DNA of 64,000 nt from the NCBI GenBank assembly GCA_015066625.1, contig SVOC01000008.1, forward strand, positions 1 to 64,000, written 5' to 3'. Positions 62,497 through 64,000 of this stretch are shown in pieces (within the stretch, counting starts at the first letter, position 1; each line of letters opens with the position of its first letter). The notes below the pieces were generated by a model. The model was not told the DNA's origin. It searched no databases and worked only from the letters and a program-made list of their open reading frames with translations. A program made the translations under genes and the position numbers. This stretch comes from Oscillospiraceae bacterium. Lineage in GTDB: Bacteria > Bacillota > Clostridia > Oscillospirales > Acutalibacteraceae.

Positions 62497-63327
62497 TTGA
62501 AAAACAATAAGTATAAAATCGGCGGTCAGATAATTCTTGTGCCGCAGGAAGAAATATTTCCGAACCCCAATCAGCCCCGTAAACGGTTTGATTTTGATGA
62601 GCTTGAAGGGCTTGCGCAAAGCATCCGTCAGAACGGAATAATTCAGCCCATTGCAGTAAGAGTTAATGAGAAAGGTCAGTATGAACTGATTTCAGGCGAA
62701 AGGCGGCTTCGGGCTTCAAGGCTTGTAGGCATAACCCGTATACCCTGCATCATAATGGAGGCAAATGACAGTAAATCTGCGCTTTTTGCCCTTATTGAGA
62801 ACATACAGCGTACCGACCTGAGCTTTTTTGAAGAAGCTGTTGCTATAGATAAACTGATTAACGAATACGGTATGAGCCGCGACGAAGTATGCAAAAAGCT
62901 TGGCAAAGCCCCCCCTACCGTATCAAATAAACTCCGTTTGCTTCGACTTCCCGAAGAAATCAGGCTCAAAATCGTTCAAGAAAATCTGACGGAGCGCCAT
63001 GCAAGGGCTTTGCTCAAAATGAATAACCTCAGCCAAATTCAGCGCGCTCTTTCAATAATATCGGAAAAAAGACTTAATGTTGAAGAATCAGAAAAGCTTA
63101 TTGACCAGATTATGAATAACGACAGCCGCCGCAGACAGCCGCCTGTCAAGCTTTTCAAGGATGTACGCATTTTTGTGAATACCCTTAACCATGCCGTTGA
63201 TACCATGCGCAGAGCAGGAATTGAAGCAGATTCAGCCAAAAGTGAAACGGATGAATATATTGAATATATTGTCCGTATTCCCAAAACAGGCAACTGCGTA
63301 ATAAAGGCAAGGCGTACATCAGCTTAA
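62497..63327 (+). CDS. noc: ParB-family nucleoid occlusion protein Noc
   Basis: Noc is a CTP-dependent ParB relative that keeps the septum off the nucleoid. The 276-residue protein starts with TTG after a G-rich site. It has the ParB N-domain (PNPNQPRKRF, GERRLRASRLVG, ENIQRTDLSFFEEA), a helix-turn-helix around 135-160 (SRDEVCKKLGKAPPTVSNKL) and the C-domain. It is called Noc rather than ParB because the order mnmG-rsmG-this gene-parA matches mnmG-rsmG-noc-soj of Bacillus; a true ParB would follow parA. No Noc-binding site (TATTTCCCGGGAAATA) was found. Confidence 0.85.
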   Translation: MKNNKYKIGGQIILVPQEEIFPNPNQPRKRFDFDELEGLAQSIRQNGIIQPIAVRVNEKGQYELISGERRLRASRLVGITRIPCIIMEANDSKSALFALIENIQRTDLSFFEEAVAIDKLINEYGMSRDEVCKKLGKAPPTVSNKLRLLRLPEEIRLKIVQENLTERHARALLKMNNLSQIQRALSIISEKRLNVEESEKLIDQIMNNDSRRRQPPVKLFKDVRIFVNTLNHAVDTMRRAGIEADSAKSETDEYIEYIVRIPKTGNCVIKARRTSA

Positions 63328-63379
63328 TTCGGACAACTTCTTACCATATCTTTCTCTTTCACACCCACATCCACAGCGG

Positions 63380-63405
63380 GAGGGGCAGGTTAATTCCTGC
63401 CCCTC
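63380..63405 (+). terminator. Hairpin terminator after noc
   Basis: GAGGGGCAGG, 6-nt loop, CCTGCCCCTC; only a short T-rich stretch (TTGCTGTTT) follows. The parS site starts 5 nt downstream. Confidence 0.65.
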
Positions 63406-63409
63406 TTGC

Positions 63410-63425
63410 TGTTTCACGTGAAACA
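63410..63425. other. parS centromere site (intergenic noc-parA)
   Basis: A second perfect TGTTTCACGTGAAACA. With the copy in mnmG this marks the origin-proximal partition region. Confidence 0.95.
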
Positions 63426-63482
63426 ATATTTAATTTTTGTCTTTTCTTTTCAAAATATATATGTTATACTAAATAAAAGCTT

Positions 63483-63497
63483 ATTACATTATGTAAT
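63483..63497. promoter_or_regulatory. Palindrome in the parA upstream region
   Basis: ATTACATTATGTAAT is a perfect 7+1+7 palindrome 12 nt after a TATACT box (63465-63470). It may be an operator for parA, but the promoter has no good -35. Confidence 0.4.
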
Positions 63498-63510
63498 ATG
63501 TCTTTATGAC

Positions 63511-63635
63511 AAGTGAACAGTGAATAATGAAAAGTGAATAGTTATGGAAGGGCTTCGCCCTTACCCATTTATATAATCGGTCATAGGCGGAGCCTATCCG
63601 AAACTTTTCACTTTTTACTCTTAACTTTTCACTTT
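63511..63635. repeat. Intergenic inverted-repeat element, copy B (MITE-like)
   Basis: About 125 bp with the same ends as copy A at 7551-7673. The core (AAGGGC/GCCCTT and ATAGGC/GCCTAT hairpins) is in the opposite orientation to copy A. It occupies the space just before parA, ending about 10 nt before its ribosome binding site. Confidence 0.75.
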
Positions 63636-63660
63636 AACAATACATTCGGGAGAGATTATT

Positions 63661-64000
63661 TTGGGAAAAACCGTTGCAATAGTCAATCAAAAAGGCGGCG
63701 TAGGTAAAACAACCTCTGCCGTTAACCTTACTGCCGCATTGGGCAGCAAAGGATATAAGGTGCTGCTTGTTGATATCGACCCTCAGGGTAACTCCACAAG
63801 CGGTCTCGGTGTTAACAAAAGAGGACTTGAAAAATCATCATACAGCGTGCTTATCGGCGGATGTCCCGCAGAAGAAGCAATTGTTGAAACGCCCTATGCC
63901 AATGTTTTTGTTATGCCTTCAAGCATGGACCTTGCAGGTGCAGAGCTTGAACTTGTTGAAACTCAGAAAAGAGAATCAAGGCTTAAAAATTCGCTTACAC
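63661..64000 (+). CDS. parA: ParA/Soj chromosome partition ATPase, 5' part only
   Basis: ParA (Soj) positions the origin with ParB and influences DnaA. The gene starts with TTG at 63661 after GGGAGAG and runs off the right edge after 113 codons. The visible part has [20 protein letters not shown] (deviant Walker A) and [17 protein letters not shown], both intact. The neighbourhood (noc upstream, parS sites) supports the chromosomal partition type. parB is expected just beyond the window. Confidence 0.95.
   Translation, partial: MGKTVAIVNQKGGVGKTTSAVNLTAALGSKGYKVLLVDIDPQGNSTSGLGVNKRGLEKSSYSVLIGGCPAEEAIVETPYANVFVMPSSMDLAGAELELVETQKRESRLKNSLT

Overview
The window looks like chromosome from an anaerobic, endospore-forming member of the Clostridia, most like the Ruminococcaceae/Oscillospiraceae. 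The evidence is an S10-spc ribosomal operon in Firmicute order, SpoIIE and a SpoIID-domain protein, class B sortases, an L20-type infC leader, sigma-A promoters (TTGACA/TATAAT), strong AAGGAGG ribosome binding sites, and an mnmG-rsmG-noc-parA segment carrying two perfect parS sites. Those parS sites place the right end near the replication origin. No rRNA, tRNA, CRISPR array, insertion sequence or prophage gene was seen.

Layout. 1-5529 (minus): the S10 operon from rpsJ to rpsQ, behind one strong promoter and a leader of about 320 nt with a terminator/antiterminator pair. 5826-9277: a small unknown gene, then a class III aminotransferase and a two-domain class II aldolase-like protein. 9319-20180 (minus): a housekeeping cluster (SpoU-type methyltransferase, dprA, topA, trmFO, an ACP-like protein, rnc, a radical SAM protein, smc). 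20354-21713: infC-rpmI-rplT with an L20 leader; infC starts at AUC. 21729-25310: rlmB and a degenerate P-type ATPase. 25498-27789 (plus): spoIIE. 27837-37035 (minus): nifS-thiI-cinA-two class B sortases, a tandem structured repeat, and a membrane protein joining a degenerate CinA-like half to a SpoIID domain whose segments are in permuted order.

37222-50553: single genes and short operons. They include a Cu/Zn-SOD-like protein, PduL, two lipoproteins, a RodA/FtsW plus class B PBP pair, an AT-rich secreted protein, a glycosidase-like protein, a SanA-like protein, a metallophosphoesterase, a WG-repeat/SH3 protein and a YbaK-type deacylase. 50647-58214 (plus): an FGGY kinase, a lipoprotein, mreBCD, PBP2 and a MinD-like ATPase. 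58224-64000 (plus): mnmE, mnmG, rsmG, noc and the start of parA.

The most unusual items are the CinA-like/SpoIID fusion (27837-30110), the pseudo-P-type ATPase (21729-24566), the S10 leader switch (5173-5529), the aldolase with a metal-less second half (6314-7513), the serine-less ACP-like protein (14597-14806), and two families of structured intergenic repeats. All functional calls come from reading motifs by eye; no database search was run.
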